NCBI GenBank assembly: GCA_051881815.1
Contig: JBJEQP010000019.1
Span: 1-24,365, forward strand
Source of the DNA: UMGS363 sp051881815
Lineage (GTDB): Bacteria; Bacillota; Clostridia; Oscillospirales; Ruminococcaceae
Direction: 5' to 3'
Length of the DNA: 24,365 bases
Of this stretch, positions 6,894-15,374 are shown piece after piece. The notes under the pieces are model-generated. The model had not been told where the DNA came from, did no database searches, and worked only from the letters and a program-made list of their open reading frames with translations. Position numbers and translations under genes: made by a program. Within the stretch, counting starts at the first letter, position 1, and the number at the start of each line of letters is the position of its first letter.

Positions 6894-6909
6894 TTGTCAA
6901 TTATGACAA
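6894..6909. promoter_or_regulatory. Inverted repeat, candidate regulator operator
   Basis: TTGTCA and TGACAA form a perfect 6-bp inverted repeat separated by ATTA. It lies just upstream of the -35 of the minus-strand promoter in the intergenic region between the Lrp operon and the ACT-domain gene. An AT-centred dyad is the usual shape of Lrp-family sites, so it may be the regulator's own operator. Confidence 0.4.
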
Positions 6910-7020
6910 AAAACAGGCTGCACGGTGGAAAAGCATTTTCTTATAGAGATATGTCATATGCTTATTAATAAATTAGCTAAAATTTTGTTTAAATTTAGTC
7001 TATTTTTGCGGAAGCAGTTG

Positions 7021-7029
7021 TGGTATAAT
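7021..7029 (+). promoter_or_regulatory. Extended -10 promoter of the ACT/UPF0210 genes
   Basis: TGGTATAAT is a perfect extended -10 element. No good -35 is seen at the right distance (TATTTT at 7001-7006), which is typical of extended -10 promoters. It predicts a start near 7036 and a short leader carrying GGAGG at 7053-7057. Confidence 0.65.
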
Positions 7030-7066
7030 AATTTGTATATAAAAAATTTTTCGGAGGTTTCTTTTT

Positions 7067-7336
7067 ATGAGAGCTGTTATAACTGTTGTTGGTAAGGATA
7101 CTGTCGGTATTCTTGCAAAGGTCAGCGGTATCTGTGCTGAATTCAATGCAAACGTTACCGAGGTGACCCAGAGCGTTCTTCAGGATATGTTCGCTATGAT
7201 AATGCTTGTTGATATCTCAAAGCTTGACAAGAGCTTTGCAGAGCTTGTTGACAGAATGAGTGCTCTCGGCGACAGCATGGGGCTTAAGATCAATACAATG
7301 CACGAAGAGATCTTCAACACGATGCACACCGTCTGA
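7067..7336 (+). CDS. ACT domain-containing protein (UPF0237 family)
   Basis: This is an 89-aa protein consisting of a single ACT domain (beta-alpha-beta-beta-alpha-beta). The N-terminal strand and turn VITVVGKDTVGILAKVSGIC carries the glycine/aspartate loop typical of ligand-binding ACT domains. The full length matches the stand-alone UPF0237 family. These genes are commonly found directly before a UPF0210 gene, as here (34-nt gap), so the pair likely works together, perhaps with the ACT domain sensing an amino acid. No ligand has been established from sequence. The ATG is set by GGAGG 9 nt upstream. Confidence 0.92.
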   Translation: MRAVITVVGKDTVGILAKVSGICAEFNANVTEVTQSVLQDMFAMIMLVDISKLDKSFAELVDRMSALGDSMGLKINTMHEEIFNTMHTV

Positions 7337-7370
7337 ACGACGTATTTTTTCAGAACTGGAGTTATACTAA

Positions 7371-8726
7371 ATGCTTAATGTACATGATATACTTGAAACA
7401 ATAAGAATGATCCAGGACGAATGTCTTGATATCAGAACTATCACTATGGGTATCTCGCTTCTCGACTGCATCGACAGCGATATCGACAAGGCTTGTAATA
7501 AGATCTATGACAAGATCACGACCTGCGCAAAGGACCTCGTAAAAGTAGGCGAGGATATCGAAAAGGAATATGGTGTCCCTATCATCAATAAGCGCCTTTC
7601 CGTTACGCCTATCGCAATGATCTCAGCTGCCTGCAAGGAAAGCCCTGTCAAGTTTGCGCTTACAATGGAAAAGGCTGCGAAGGCTGTCGGCGTGAATCTC
7701 ATCGGCGGCTATTCCGCACTCGTTCAGAACGGCTTCGCAGCAGGTGATGAAAGACTTATCAATTCCATCCCCGAAGCTCTTGCTTCAACAAGCTGTGTAT
7801 GTTCTTCCGTAAATATCGGCTCTACAAAGAGCGGTATCAACCTTGACGCTGTAAAGCTTATGGGCGGTATTGTCCGTGAGTGCGCAGAAAAGACTATCGA
7901 CAACCAGTGCTTCGGAGCTGCAAAGCTCGTTGTTTTCTGCAACTCCGTTGACGATAACCCGTTTATGGCAGGCGCTTATCACGGCGTTGGTGAGCGTGAC
8001 TGCATGATAAATGTCGGAGTTTCCGGACCCGGCGTTGTTCGTTCCGCACTTTCTAAGTATCCAGATGCGGATATCACACAGATCTCCGATATCATCAAAA
8101 AGACAGCATATAAGATCACAAGAGTAGGTCAGCTCGTCGGCACAGAGGCTTCAAAGCGCCTCGGCGTTCCGTTCGGCATCGTTGATCTTTCGCTTGCACC
8201 TACTCCTGCAGTAGGCGACAGCGTTGCACACATTCTTGAAGAGATCGGACTTGAAAGCTGCGGCTGCTGCGGAACTACCGCTGCACTTGCACTGCTCAAC
8301 GACGCTGTTAAAAAGGGCGGCGTAATGGCTTGCTCAAAGGTCGGCGGTCTTTCGGGCGCATTTATCCCCGTATCCGAGGACGCAGGAATGATCGACGCTG
8401 CTGTATGCGGCTCTCTCAAGATCGAAAAGCTCGAAGCTATGACAGCCGTATGCTCTGTTGGTCTTGATATGATCGTTATTCCCGGTGATACGACCGCAGA
8501 GGTCATCTCCGCTATCATTGCCGATGAAGCAGCTATCGGTATGGTAAACAACAAGACCACAGCTGTAAGAGTTATCCCTGCTATCGGAATGAAGGAAGGC
8601 GAATTCCTTGACTGGGGCGGACTTTTCGGCAAGGGTCCTGTTATGAGCGTAAACAGGTATTCGCCTGCCAAGTTCATCAACAGAGGCGGACAGATACCTG
8701 CACCTCTTCACAGCCTTAAAAACTAA
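7371..8726 (+). CDS. PFL-family protein (UPF0210 / DUF711)
   Basis: This 451-aa protein matches the full length of the UPF0210 family, whose structures show a pyruvate formate-lyase-like barrel although no glycyl-radical motif is present. Conserved-looking segments include SSVNIGSTKSGINLDAV (145-161), GVSGPGVVRSAL (216-227), the Cys-rich turn ESCGCCGTTAAL (295-306), and the C-terminal signature FINRGGQIPAPLHSLKN (435-451). Thirteen or more cysteines are spread through the protein. The biochemical function is unknown; the steady pairing with an ACT-domain protein suggests amino-acid-linked regulation or metabolism. GGAG lies 9 nt before the ATG. Confidence 0.92.
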   Translation: MLNVHDILETIRMIQDECLDIRTITMGISLLDCIDSDIDKACNKIYDKITTCAKDLVKVGEDIEKEYGVPIINKRLSVTPIAMISAACKESPVKFALTMEKAAKAVGVNLIGGYSALVQNGFAAGDERLINSIPEALASTSCVCSSVNIGSTKSGINLDAVKLMGGIVRECAEKTIDNQCFGAAKLVVFCNSVDDNPFMAGAYHGVGERDCMINVGVSGPGVVRSALSKYPDADITQISDIIKKTAYKITRVGQLVGTEASKRLGVPFGIVDLSLAPTPAVGDSVAHILEEIGLESCGCCGTTAALALLNDAVKKGGVMACSKVGGLSGAFIPVSEDAGMIDAAVCGSLKIEKLEAMTAVCSVGLDMIVIPGDTTAEVISAIIADEAAIGMVNNKTTAVRVIPAIGMKEGEFLDWGGLFGKGPVMSVNRYSPAKFINRGGQIPAPLHSLKN

Positions 8727-8727
8727 A

Positions 8728-8765
8728 AACTGCCCATGCTGTCGTTATTGGCGGCATGGGTTTTA
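8728..8765 (+). terminator. Terminator after the UPF0210 gene
   Basis: CCCATGC (8733-8739) pairs with GCATGGG (8754-8760), with further weak pairs toward the loop, and TTTT follows. The short U tract suggests incomplete termination, and no convincing promoter is visible between here and the ATPase operon, so some read-through may occur. Confidence 0.6.
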
Positions 8766-8812
8766 CAGTTGATTGAGGAAAATCAGATTACGGAAAGGAA
8801 TGAACGTAAGTC

Positions 8813-9127
8813 ATGGACGAAAATATTATCCGGAGTATTCTTGAGATAGATAAAAATGCTTCGGAAAAGCTTGCCGAAGCTGAAAAGCAGCGCAATCTTA
8901 TCATTGCAGACGCAAAGGAGCAGCAGGAAAAGATCATTGAAGAGCGCATAAAGGCTGCCGATAAGACCCTTAAAGAGATCGATGAAAAGGAAAAAGCCGA
9001 AGCTGAAAAGAAGCTTGAAGCAATAAATTCCGAAGGTGAAAAGGAGATCGAGCGCCTTCGCAATGTCTATGAACAGCGCCGTGAAAAATGGGAAGAAGAG
9101 ATCTTCCATGCGATCGTAAACGGCTGA
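8813..9127 (+). CDS. V/A-type ATPase peripheral-stalk subunit G/H
   Basis: This 104-aa protein is almost wholly alpha-helical and highly charged (Glu, Lys, Ala), with heptad character from about residue 10 to 95. That is the signature of subunit G/H (NtpF/AhaH), which forms a right-handed coiled coil with subunit E in the peripheral stalk. It is assigned by position as first gene of the ATPase operon as much as by sequence, because this subunit is poorly conserved. The ATG at 8813 has GGAAAGG at 8792-8798, a somewhat long 14-nt spacing. The next gene begins 15 nt downstream. Confidence 0.85.
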   Translation: MDENIIRSILEIDKNASEKLAEAEKQRNLIIADAKEQQEKIIEERIKAADKTLKEIDEKEKAEAEKKLEAINSEGEKEIERLRNVYEQRREKWEEEIFHAIVNG

Positions 9128-9142
9128 TAAAGAGGGATCGTT

Positions 9143-10213
9143 GTGAGTAACAGAAAGCACGGCTCTTATACGAAGGGCAAATACTATGCGACCGTTGCGA
9201 AGATACGAGCAATGTACGGAAAGCGAGTTACCGCAGAGGATTATTCCGAGCTTGTGACAAAGCATAGCGTTGCCGAGATAGCGGATTATCTCAAGAAAAA
9301 CACGCATTACAGCACGATACTTGCTTCGGTCGATGTCAATACGATACACAGAGGCTTTCTCGAAAGTCTTCTGCAGCGTTATAACTTTGAATTATACGGC
9401 AGGATAACAGGATTTGAGCGCATCGGTCGTCAGGAGTTTTATAACTTCAAGATAATTTCCGCCGAAATTGATATTATTTTAAGCTGTATGCGCTTTATCA
9501 ACGCCGAATCGGAGGGACAGATCAAGAGCATACCTATCTATCTCAACGGAGTGACTTCGTTCGACCTTATCGAGATCGCAAAGGTGCGTTCTTATGCCGA
9601 GCTTCTTGAATTCCTTAAGAAAACGCATTATTATGAGCTTCTGAAGGATGTTCCGACCGATGAAAACGGCAGGATCGACTGCGGAAAATGCGAATACATC
9701 CTGCGCAGCGACTATTACGAAAGACTTGTTGAGGCCTCAAAGCATTATCACAAGGCAGAAGCGGACAAGCTTGACCTTTTGATACATACCGATATCGACC
9801 TTATCAACATCATCAATGCTTACAGAATGAAAGAATTCTTCGGCAGCGATGAAAACGAGATCTTTGATAAGACCTTCTCGTTTGAGGGAAGAATGTCAAA
9901 CGCAAGGCTTGCCGAATTGTATTCATCGGAAAACGGTGAGGAATTTATCAAGCGCTTCTCCAAGACCTATTACGGCAGAGTGATCGCCGAGAACGGGCTG
10001 GACAGCAAGGACGCCGATGATCTTGAGCTTGCCGCAAACAAGCTGCGCTTCAAGTATGCAAAGGCTGCGCTTCGTGATTCGCAGGCTGCTTCCGTAAGCG
10101 TTTATGCGTTCATGTATCTTATGGGAGTTGAGCTCCATAATCTTATAAGCATTATCGAGGGTGTTCGCTATGGCGTTCCCTCAAAGCAGATAGAATCTTT
10201 GATAATAGTTTAA
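9143..10213 (+). CDS. ntpC: V/A-type ATPase subunit C (rotor-to-ring connector, d-type)
   Basis: This 356-aa soluble all-helical protein belongs to the V-ATPase subunit C / archaeal AhaC (eukaryotic d) family. The family protein is a three-fold helical funnel seated on the proteolipid ring and holding the D-F central shaft. Length and the opening pattern (YATVAKIRAMYGKRVTAEDY) fit the family. Translation begins at GTG 9143, with GAGGG at 9132-9136. It lies between the G/H and I subunits in the operon, and 20 nt separate it from subunit I. Confidence 0.9.
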   Translation: MSNRKHGSYTKGKYYATVAKIRAMYGKRVTAEDYSELVTKHSVAEIADYLKKNTHYSTILASVDVNTIHRGFLESLLQRYNFELYGRITGFERIGRQEFYNFKIISAEIDIILSCMRFINAESEGQIKSIPIYLNGVTSFDLIEIAKVRSYAELLEFLKKTHYYELLKDVPTDENGRIDCGKCEYILRSDYYERLVEASKHYHKAEADKLDLLIHTDIDLINIINAYRMKEFFGSDENEIFDKTFSFEGRMSNARLAELYSSENGEEFIKRFSKTYYGRVIAENGLDSKDADDLELAANKLRFKYAKAALRDSQAASVSVYAFMYLMGVELHNLISIIEGVRYGVPSKQIESLIIV

Positions 10214-10233
10214 AAAGGGGTGAGCTGTTTTTT

Positions 10234-12171
10234 ATGTCAATTGAAAAGATGGAATATGTCAATATCGCAGGTCTGACGAAGGATCTTGACGCGGTTCTTG
10301 AAAAGCTTTCCGAATGCGGCTGCTTCCATATCGAATCTGCGGTTGGAGCAAACGCCAAAAGCAAAGGCTTTTCCTCGCTGAAGGAAGAAAATCCTTACAA
10401 CAGTGTCCTGCGAAAGATGACGGAGATCTCCGCAATGGCAAATGTCAAGATAGGAAATGTCGAAGTCAGCGGAGATTACAAGGAAAACCTTGCCAAAGAC
10501 GGAAAATACGTTGACGGCATTCTTGAAAAGCTTAAAGAGCTCGTAAAGCAGAAAACCGAGGTCACTGACAGCATCGGGGAATATGAACGTGCATTGAGTC
10601 AGGTCGAGCATCTTAAAGGGCTTGACGCTGATTTTGAAAAGCTGTTCACCTGTGAGCATATAAAGGTCAGATTCGGAAAACTGCCTATCGACAGCTACAA
10701 CAAGCTGCCTTATTATGAAGATAAGACGTTTTATTTCGAATATTTCACCGAGGAAACAGAGTATTACTGGGGACTTTATATAACGCCTGTTTCCTGTGCG
10801 GAAGAGGTAGACGATATCTTTAAATCGCTTTACTTTGAACGTATCATTATAGCCGATTTCGTACACGGTACATCCGAGGATGCGGTCGCAGAGCTCACTT
10901 CAAAGATCAAAGCCTTTACCGAAAAGAAGGAAGCGCTCGAAAAGAGCATATCCGAGCTTATGGACGCTGAAATTGGGCACCTGGACGAGCTTTTCACACA
11001 CTATAAATCAAGGCATGACAACTTCGATCTGAGAAGCAAGGCTGCCGTTACAAACGGAAAGTTTGCGGTTATCGGATTCGTGCCAAAGAGCGATGCGGAC
11101 GACTTCCTGAAGCTTTTTGACGATATGGACGGTGTTTCCGTCGTTATGCAGCCTGCCGATGCGAACGGTCAGCTTGCGCCGCCGATCAAGCTGCGCAACA
11201 ACAAGTTTTCACAGCCGTTCTCGATGTTCGTTGAAATGTACGGACTTCCTGCATACAATGGCGTTAACCCGACAATGTTCGTTGCAATAACATACACACT
11301 GTTTTTCGGAATAATGTTCGGCGATGTCGGACATGGACTTGTGATCGCACTTCTCGGTGCGCTGCTCTGGAAATTCAAGAAATTTTCGCTCGGTCCGATA
11401 CTAACCCGTGTCGGTATTTCGGGCGCAGTATTCGGACTGATATATGGAAGCGTGTTTGGCTTTGAACACCTGCTTGATCCCGTATATGAAGCGTTGGGCA
11501 TCAGCTTCCTTCCGTTCAGAGTAATGGAAAACGTTACGACGATTCTTATCGGCGGTATAGTTATCGGTGTATTTATAATGTTTATTTCAATTGTGATAAA
11601 CATTATAACCGGAATAAAAAACAAGGAATATGAAAGTGCTCTGTTCAGCAACAACGGCATTGCAGGTTTTGTTTTCTTCGGTTCAATACTTGTCGGTGCA
11701 GTTTGTGAGCTGTTCGGAGTTCACATTGTAAACACAGCTTATGTTCTGCTCCTTATTATTCTTCCGCTCATTGCGATGTTCCTGCGTGAACCTCTTTCCT
11801 GCTGGGTAAGGGGAAGAAAATTCCACATGGAAGGCGGAATAGGCGACTTTATCGCAGCGAACTTCTTTGAAGTATTCGAGTTCCTGCTCGGTTATGCAAC
11901 GAATACGCTTTCGTTCGTTCGTGTAGGCGGTTTCGTTCTTTCTCATGCGTCAATGATGCTCGTTGTTATGGCTCTTGCCGAGCAGGTTTCGGCAGGCGCA
12001 GTTCCGATAGTTGTCATTATCGGAAATGTATTCGTAATGGGCATTGAAGCCCTTCTCGTAGGCATCCAGTCGCTCCGACTTGAATTTTACGAGATATTCT
12101 CACGTTTTTACACGGGCGGCGGCACACCGTTTACACCCGTTAAAATTAACTATGATGAAACCATAGAATAA
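10234..12171 (+). CDS. ntpI: V/A-type ATPase subunit I (membrane stator, a-type)
   Basis: This 645-aa subunit provides the ion half-channels beside the proteolipid ring. Residues 1 to about 340 form the cytosolic arm, including coiled-coil stretches at about 90-125 and 220-250. Residues about 345-620 contain the membrane domain of about eight helices. Visible family motifs are GVNPTMFVAITYTLFFGIMF then GDVGHG (343-368), the conserved arginine in LSFVRVGGFVLSHA (Arg563), and a second conserved region EALLVGIQSLRLEFYE with Arg615. Arg563 would face the ring glutamate in subunit K and is essential in homologues. The ATG is preceded by AAAAAGGGGTGA, about 10 nt away. Confidence 0.95.
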   Translation: MSIEKMEYVNIAGLTKDLDAVLEKLSECGCFHIESAVGANAKSKGFSSLKEENPYNSVLRKMTEISAMANVKIGNVEVSGDYKENLAKDGKYVDGILEKLKELVKQKTEVTDSIGEYERALSQVEHLKGLDADFEKLFTCEHIKVRFGKLPIDSYNKLPYYEDKTFYFEYFTEETEYYWGLYITPVSCAEEVDDIFKSLYFERIIIADFVHGTSEDAVAELTSKIKAFTEKKEALEKSISELMDAEIGHLDELFTHYKSRHDNFDLRSKAAVTNGKFAVIGFVPKSDADDFLKLFDDMDGVSVVMQPADANGQLAPPIKLRNNKFSQPFSMFVEMYGLPAYNGVNPTMFVAITYTLFFGIMFGDVGHGLVIALLGALLWKFKKFSLGPILTRVGISGAVFGLIYGSVFGFEHLLDPVYEALGISFLPFRVMENVTTILIGGIVIGVFIMFISIVINIITGIKNKEYESALFSNNGIAGFVFFGSILVGAVCELFGVHIVNTAYVLLLIILPLIAMFLREPLSCWVRGRKFHMEGGIGDFIAANFFEVFEFLLGYATNTLSFVRVGGFVLSHASMMLVVMALAEQVSAGAVPIVVIIGNVFVMGIEALLVGIQSLRLEFYEIFSRFYTGGGTPFTPVKINYDETIE

Positions 12172-12191
12172 GAATTTTGGAGGATTTTATT

Positions 12192-12653
12192 ATGTTGTAT
12201 GCTTTTTTACTCCCCGCAGTTGTACTTGCACTTCTTTTTGTACCCGTTGTTATCGCTGTCAAGAAGAAAAAGGGCGAAAAGTCCATCAAGAAGGCTTTTG
12301 CCGCTAATATCTGCTCCTTCTTTGCAGTAATGCTCATCTGTGCTGCTCTTCCTCTCGGAATGAAGGCTTCCGCTGAAGCAGAAGCAAACGCTGCCGCAAA
12401 TACAGCAGTTTCCGAAGAAGCCGAGGAAGACGGCGAGACTGATACAAGCGGACTTCTCTACATAGCATCCGCACTCGCAGTTGGTCTTGGTGCAATCGGC
12501 GGCGGTATCGCTATCGCAGCAGCTGCTCCTGCGGCTATCGGCGCTGTAAGCGAAAATCCGAAGACCTTCTCCAACGCACTTATCTTCGCAGCTCTCGGTG
12601 AAGCCTGCGCACTTTACGGCTTCGTAGTTGCACTCCTTATGCTCTTTATCTGA
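12192..12653 (+). CDS. ntpK: V/A-type ATPase subunit K (proteolipid, c-ring)
   Basis: This is the rotor-ring proteolipid. ATG 12192 is chosen over an in-frame TTG at 12177 because GGAGG (12179-12183) lies 8 nt before it, giving 153 aa. Helices are visible at about 1-23, 36-58, 87-118 and 126-153. The last two form the ion-binding hairpin, with a glycine-rich helix (GLGAIGGGIAIAAAAP) and the carboxylate Glu137 in ALGEACALYG. The first hairpin has no membrane acidic residue and is joined by an acidic Ala/Glu linker (59-86). The glutamine and the hydroxyl residue after Glu that mark Na+-binding rings such as Enterococcus hirae NtpK are Ile108 and Ala138 here, so H+ coupling is more likely. Confidence 0.93.
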   Translation: MLYAFLLPAVVLALLFVPVVIAVKKKKGEKSIKKAFAANICSFFAVMLICAALPLGMKASAEAEANAAANTAVSEEAEEDGETDTSGLLYIASALAVGLGAIGGGIAIAAAAPAAIGAVSENPKTFSNALIFAALGEACALYGFVVALLMLFI

Positions 12654-12683
12654 GTATTCAAGGCGGAAAGGAGGACGTACAGT

Positions 12684-12992
12684 ATGCGTCTTTATCTTAT
12701 AAGCGATAATGTTGATACCCAGATGGGAATGCGCCTTGCAGGCATCGAGGGCGTTGTTGTTCATGAGCCTGCCGAGGTCAAAAAAACGCTTCTTGAGGCA
12801 ATGGACAGCAAGGAGATCGCCGTTATTCTTATAACGGAGAAGCTTGTGCGTCTTTGCGAGGAGCTTGTCTACGATCTGAAGCTCAACCGCAGATCACCGC
12901 TTATTGTTGAGGTCCCCGACCGACACGCCACTTCAAATGTTACCGAGAATATTTCCAAGTATATTGAATCCGCGATCGGATTGAAGCTTTGA
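12684..12992 (+). CDS. ntpG: V/A-type ATPase subunit F (central stalk)
   Basis: This 102-aa protein has the CheY-like alpha/beta fold typical of subunit F (NtpG/AhaF). It shows an N-terminal strand MRLYLISDNVDTQMGMRLAGI, a middle strand AVILITEKL, and PLIVEVPD followed by a C-terminal helix that packs on the D-subunit coiled coil. It regulates and stabilises the central rotor. AAAGGAGG at 12666-12673 lies 10 nt before the ATG. It sits between K and E, within the contiguous operon. Confidence 0.93.
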   Translation: MRLYLISDNVDTQMGMRLAGIEGVVVHEPAEVKKTLLEAMDSKEIAVILITEKLVRLCEELVYDLKLNRRSPLIVEVPDRHATSNVTENISKYIESAIGLKL

Positions 12993-13012
12993 TTTGAGGA
13001 AGGATCAAAAAT

Positions 13013-13600
13013 ATGAGTACAGAAAATGAGAAGCTGCAGAAATTTATCTGCGCCGTCAATGATGAGATAGACGAAAAGGTTTCGGCTATCCTGGATGACG
13101 CTGAAAATGTGAAGAAAGGGATTCTTTCCGCAGCACAGGAGGAATCCGAAGAAGCTGCCGATAAATATATGAATTCGAGCAGAAAGAAAAGCGGAAACAA
13201 ATATGTCCGCGATATCTCAAAGGCAGAGCTTGAAATGAAAAAAAGCGTCCTGCGCTGCCGTGAGGAGCTTTCCGACAAGGTATTTGCAAAGGTCGAAGAA
13301 AAGCTTGCGGAATTTCGCTCAACTAACGCTTATGCGGACACGCTTATCAAAAAGCTGCTCGTGCTTAATGTCGGAAACGGTGCAGAGATACGTCTTTCGC
13401 CCGATGATATGAAGCTTGCCGATGTTCTTAAAAGGGTCATCAAGTCGCAGGAGGTCACATTCATCCCCGACAGCTCGATAAAGTTAGGCGGTTTTTCCGT
13501 TTATTCAAAGGAAAAGGGCACTATCATCGACAAGACCTTTGATCTTGCGGTAGAGGAACAGAAAAGCCTGTTCGTAAGCAGCAATGCCTTTGCGGAATAA
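13013..13600 (+). CDS. ntpE: V/A-type ATPase subunit E (peripheral stalk)
   Basis: This 195-aa protein has an N-terminal helical, charged half (about 1-105) that would form the coiled coil with subunit G/H. A C-terminal alpha/beta globular half (about 110-195) contacts the catalytic head. The pattern and length match subunit E (NtpE/AhaE). GGAAGGA lies about 8 nt upstream of the ATG, and the stop is 15 nt before the subunit A start. Confidence 0.9.
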   Translation: MSTENEKLQKFICAVNDEIDEKVSAILDDAENVKKGILSAAQEESEEAADKYMNSSRKKSGNKYVRDISKAELEMKKSVLRCREELSDKVFAKVEEKLAEFRSTNAYADTLIKKLLVLNVGNGAEIRLSPDDMKLADVLKRVIKSQEVTFIPDSSIKLGGFSVYSKEKGTIIDKTFDLAVEEQKSLFVSSNAFAE

Positions 13601-13615
13601 GGGGAGGAAATAGGA

Positions 13616-15373
13616 TTGAATACAGTTTATTCCATTAACGGCCCTGTTGTAAAGGTTAAGGATACAACGGATTTCTCGATGCTTGAAATGGTGTATGTCG
13701 GCGCAAAGAAGCTTGTCGGCGAGGTCATCAATATGTCAAGCGAGGAGACCACTATCCAGGTTTATGAATCAACGACAGGATTAAAGCCCGGCGAACCTGT
13801 AACGGGCAGCGGAATGCCTATGTCCGCAGTTCTCGGACCGGGAATAATTTCAAATATCTTTGACGGTATCGAACGTCCGCTGAAAAAGCTTGAAGAGATC
13901 AGCGGCGCATTCATCGGAGAGGGAAGCACTGTTTCCTCTCTCGATACCGAGAAAAAATACAGCGTTACAATGAAGGTAAAGGTGGGGGACTGCATAAAGG
14001 GCGGCGATATCTACGCCGTTTGCCCCGAAACACCCGTTATCGAGCACAGATGTATGCTTTCGCCTTATTTAAAGGGTGAAATAAGCTGGGTCGCTGAAAA
14101 CGGCGATTACAGAATAAACGATGTTGTCGCAAAGCTCAAAAAGGACGACGGCACGGAGGTCGAGCTGACGCTTTGCCAGAAATGGCCTATCAAGCAGGCT
14201 CGTCCGTTCACTAACCGTCTTCCAATAAACAGACCGCTTATCACTGGACAGCGTGTTATAGACACGGTTCTTCCTATCGCAAAGGGCGGTACTGCGGCGA
14301 TCCCGGGCGGTTTCGGCACGGGCAAGACCATGACGCAGCACCAGCTTGCAAAATGGTGCGATGCGGATATCATCGTTTATATCGGCTGCGGCGAACGAGG
14401 AAACGAAATGACGCAGGTTCTTGAAGAATTCTCCGAGCTTGTTGACCCGAGAACGGGAAAGGCTCTTACCGACAGGACCGTACTTATCGCAAATACATCG
14501 AATATGCCTGTTGCTGCCCGTGAGGCTTCAATTTATACGGGCATCACACTTGCTGAATATTACCGTGATATGGGTTATCATATCGCCATAATGGCTGACT
14601 CCACTTCGCGTTGGGCAGAAGCTCTCCGTGAAATAAGCGGACGACTTGAAGAAATGCCTGCCGAGGAAGGCTTCCCTGCATATCTTCCGTCGAGAATTTC
14701 CGAATTCTATGAACGTGCAGGCTATGTACGCAACCTCAACGACTCGGAAGGCTCCGTTACGATCATCGGCGCTGTTTCTCCGCAGGGTTCAGATTTCTCC
14801 GAGCCTGTTACACAGAATACAAAGCGTTTCGTAAGATGCTTCTGGGCGCTTGACAAGGCTCTTGCTTATGCTCGTCATTATCCTGCTATCAACTGGAATG
14901 ACAGCTATTCGGAGTATATGGACGATCTGAGCGAATACTATGAGGAAAATGTCAATCCCGAGTTTATGAAGTGCCGTCTTGAAATAACCAAGATACTGCA
15001 CGAAGAAAACAAGCTTATGGAGATCGTAAAGCTCATCGGTTCGGATGTTCTCCCCGAGGATCAGAAGCTTATAATCGAGATCGCGCGAGTTGTCCGTGTT
15101 GGATTTTTACAGCAGAATGCTTATCATAAGGACGATACCTATGTTCCGCTTGAAAAGCAGTACCTTATGATGAAAGCAATACTTTGCCTTTATGAAGAGT
15201 CGAAAAAGGCTGTCGCTTCGGGTGTAACAACTGCTGCTCTTCTTGAAACGGGACTTTTTGAAAAGGTCATCAAGGTAAAATACGATATACCGAATGACAA
15301 GCCCGAAATGTTCCGCCTGCTGAATGTCGAGATCGAACAGGGAATAAAGAAACTTTTACAGGAGGTCGTCTGA
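13616..15373 (+). CDS. ntpA: V/A-type ATPase catalytic subunit A
   Basis: This 585-aa protein is the ATP-hydrolysing or -synthesising subunit of the V1 head. It shows the P-loop GGFGTGKT (231-238), catalytic glutamate in GCGERGNE (257-264), Walker B region IAIMADSTSRWAEALREISGR near 323-343, and an N-terminal beta barrel followed by the bulge domain (about 110-190) that distinguishes A subunits from F-type beta. The best start is a TTG at 13616, with GGGGAGG at 13601-13607 spaced 8 nt away. No nearby ATG gives the conserved N terminus (TVYSINGPVVKV). Subunit B begins one base after the stop. Confidence 0.97.
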   Translation: MNTVYSINGPVVKVKDTTDFSMLEMVYVGAKKLVGEVINMSSEETTIQVYESTTGLKPGEPVTGSGMPMSAVLGPGIISNIFDGIERPLKKLEEISGAFIGEGSTVSSLDTEKKYSVTMKVKVGDCIKGGDIYAVCPETPVIEHRCMLSPYLKGEISWVAENGDYRINDVVAKLKKDDGTEVELTLCQKWPIKQARPFTNRLPINRPLITGQRVIDTVLPIAKGGTAAIPGGFGTGKTMTQHQLAKWCDADIIVYIGCGERGNEMTQVLEEFSELVDPRTGKALTDRTVLIANTSNMPVAAREASIYTGITLAEYYRDMGYHIAIMADSTSRWAEALREISGRLEEMPAEEGFPAYLPSRISEFYERAGYVRNLNDSEGSVTIIGAVSPQGSDFSEPVTQNTKRFVRCFWALDKALAYARHYPAINWNDSYSEYMDDLSEYYEENVNPEFMKCRLEITKILHEENKLMEIVKLIGSDVLPEDQKLIIEIARVVRVGFLQQNAYHKDDTYVPLEKQYLMMKAILCLYEESKKAVASGVTTAALLETGLFEKVIKVKYDIPNDKPEMFRLLNVEIEQGIKKLLQEVV

Positions 15374-15374
15374 T

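Noticed and set aside
8129..8680. 183-aa antisense frame in the UPF0210 gene
   Set aside because: Its Ser/Pro/Thr-rich product mirrors the codon bias of the sense gene and no homologous motif is present.
8727..8812. Dedicated promoter of the ATPase operon
   Set aside because: No -10 with a reasonable -35 could be found in the 86-nt gap; transcription may start at a weak site or come through the leaky upstream terminator.
11169..11660. 163-aa antisense frame in the subunit I gene
   Set aside because: It is the shadow of a membrane-domain coding region with no independent start signals.
12177..12191. TTG start five codons upstream for subunit K
   Set aside because: The TTG overlaps the GGAGG that serves the ATG at 12192, so it cannot be the start used with that site.
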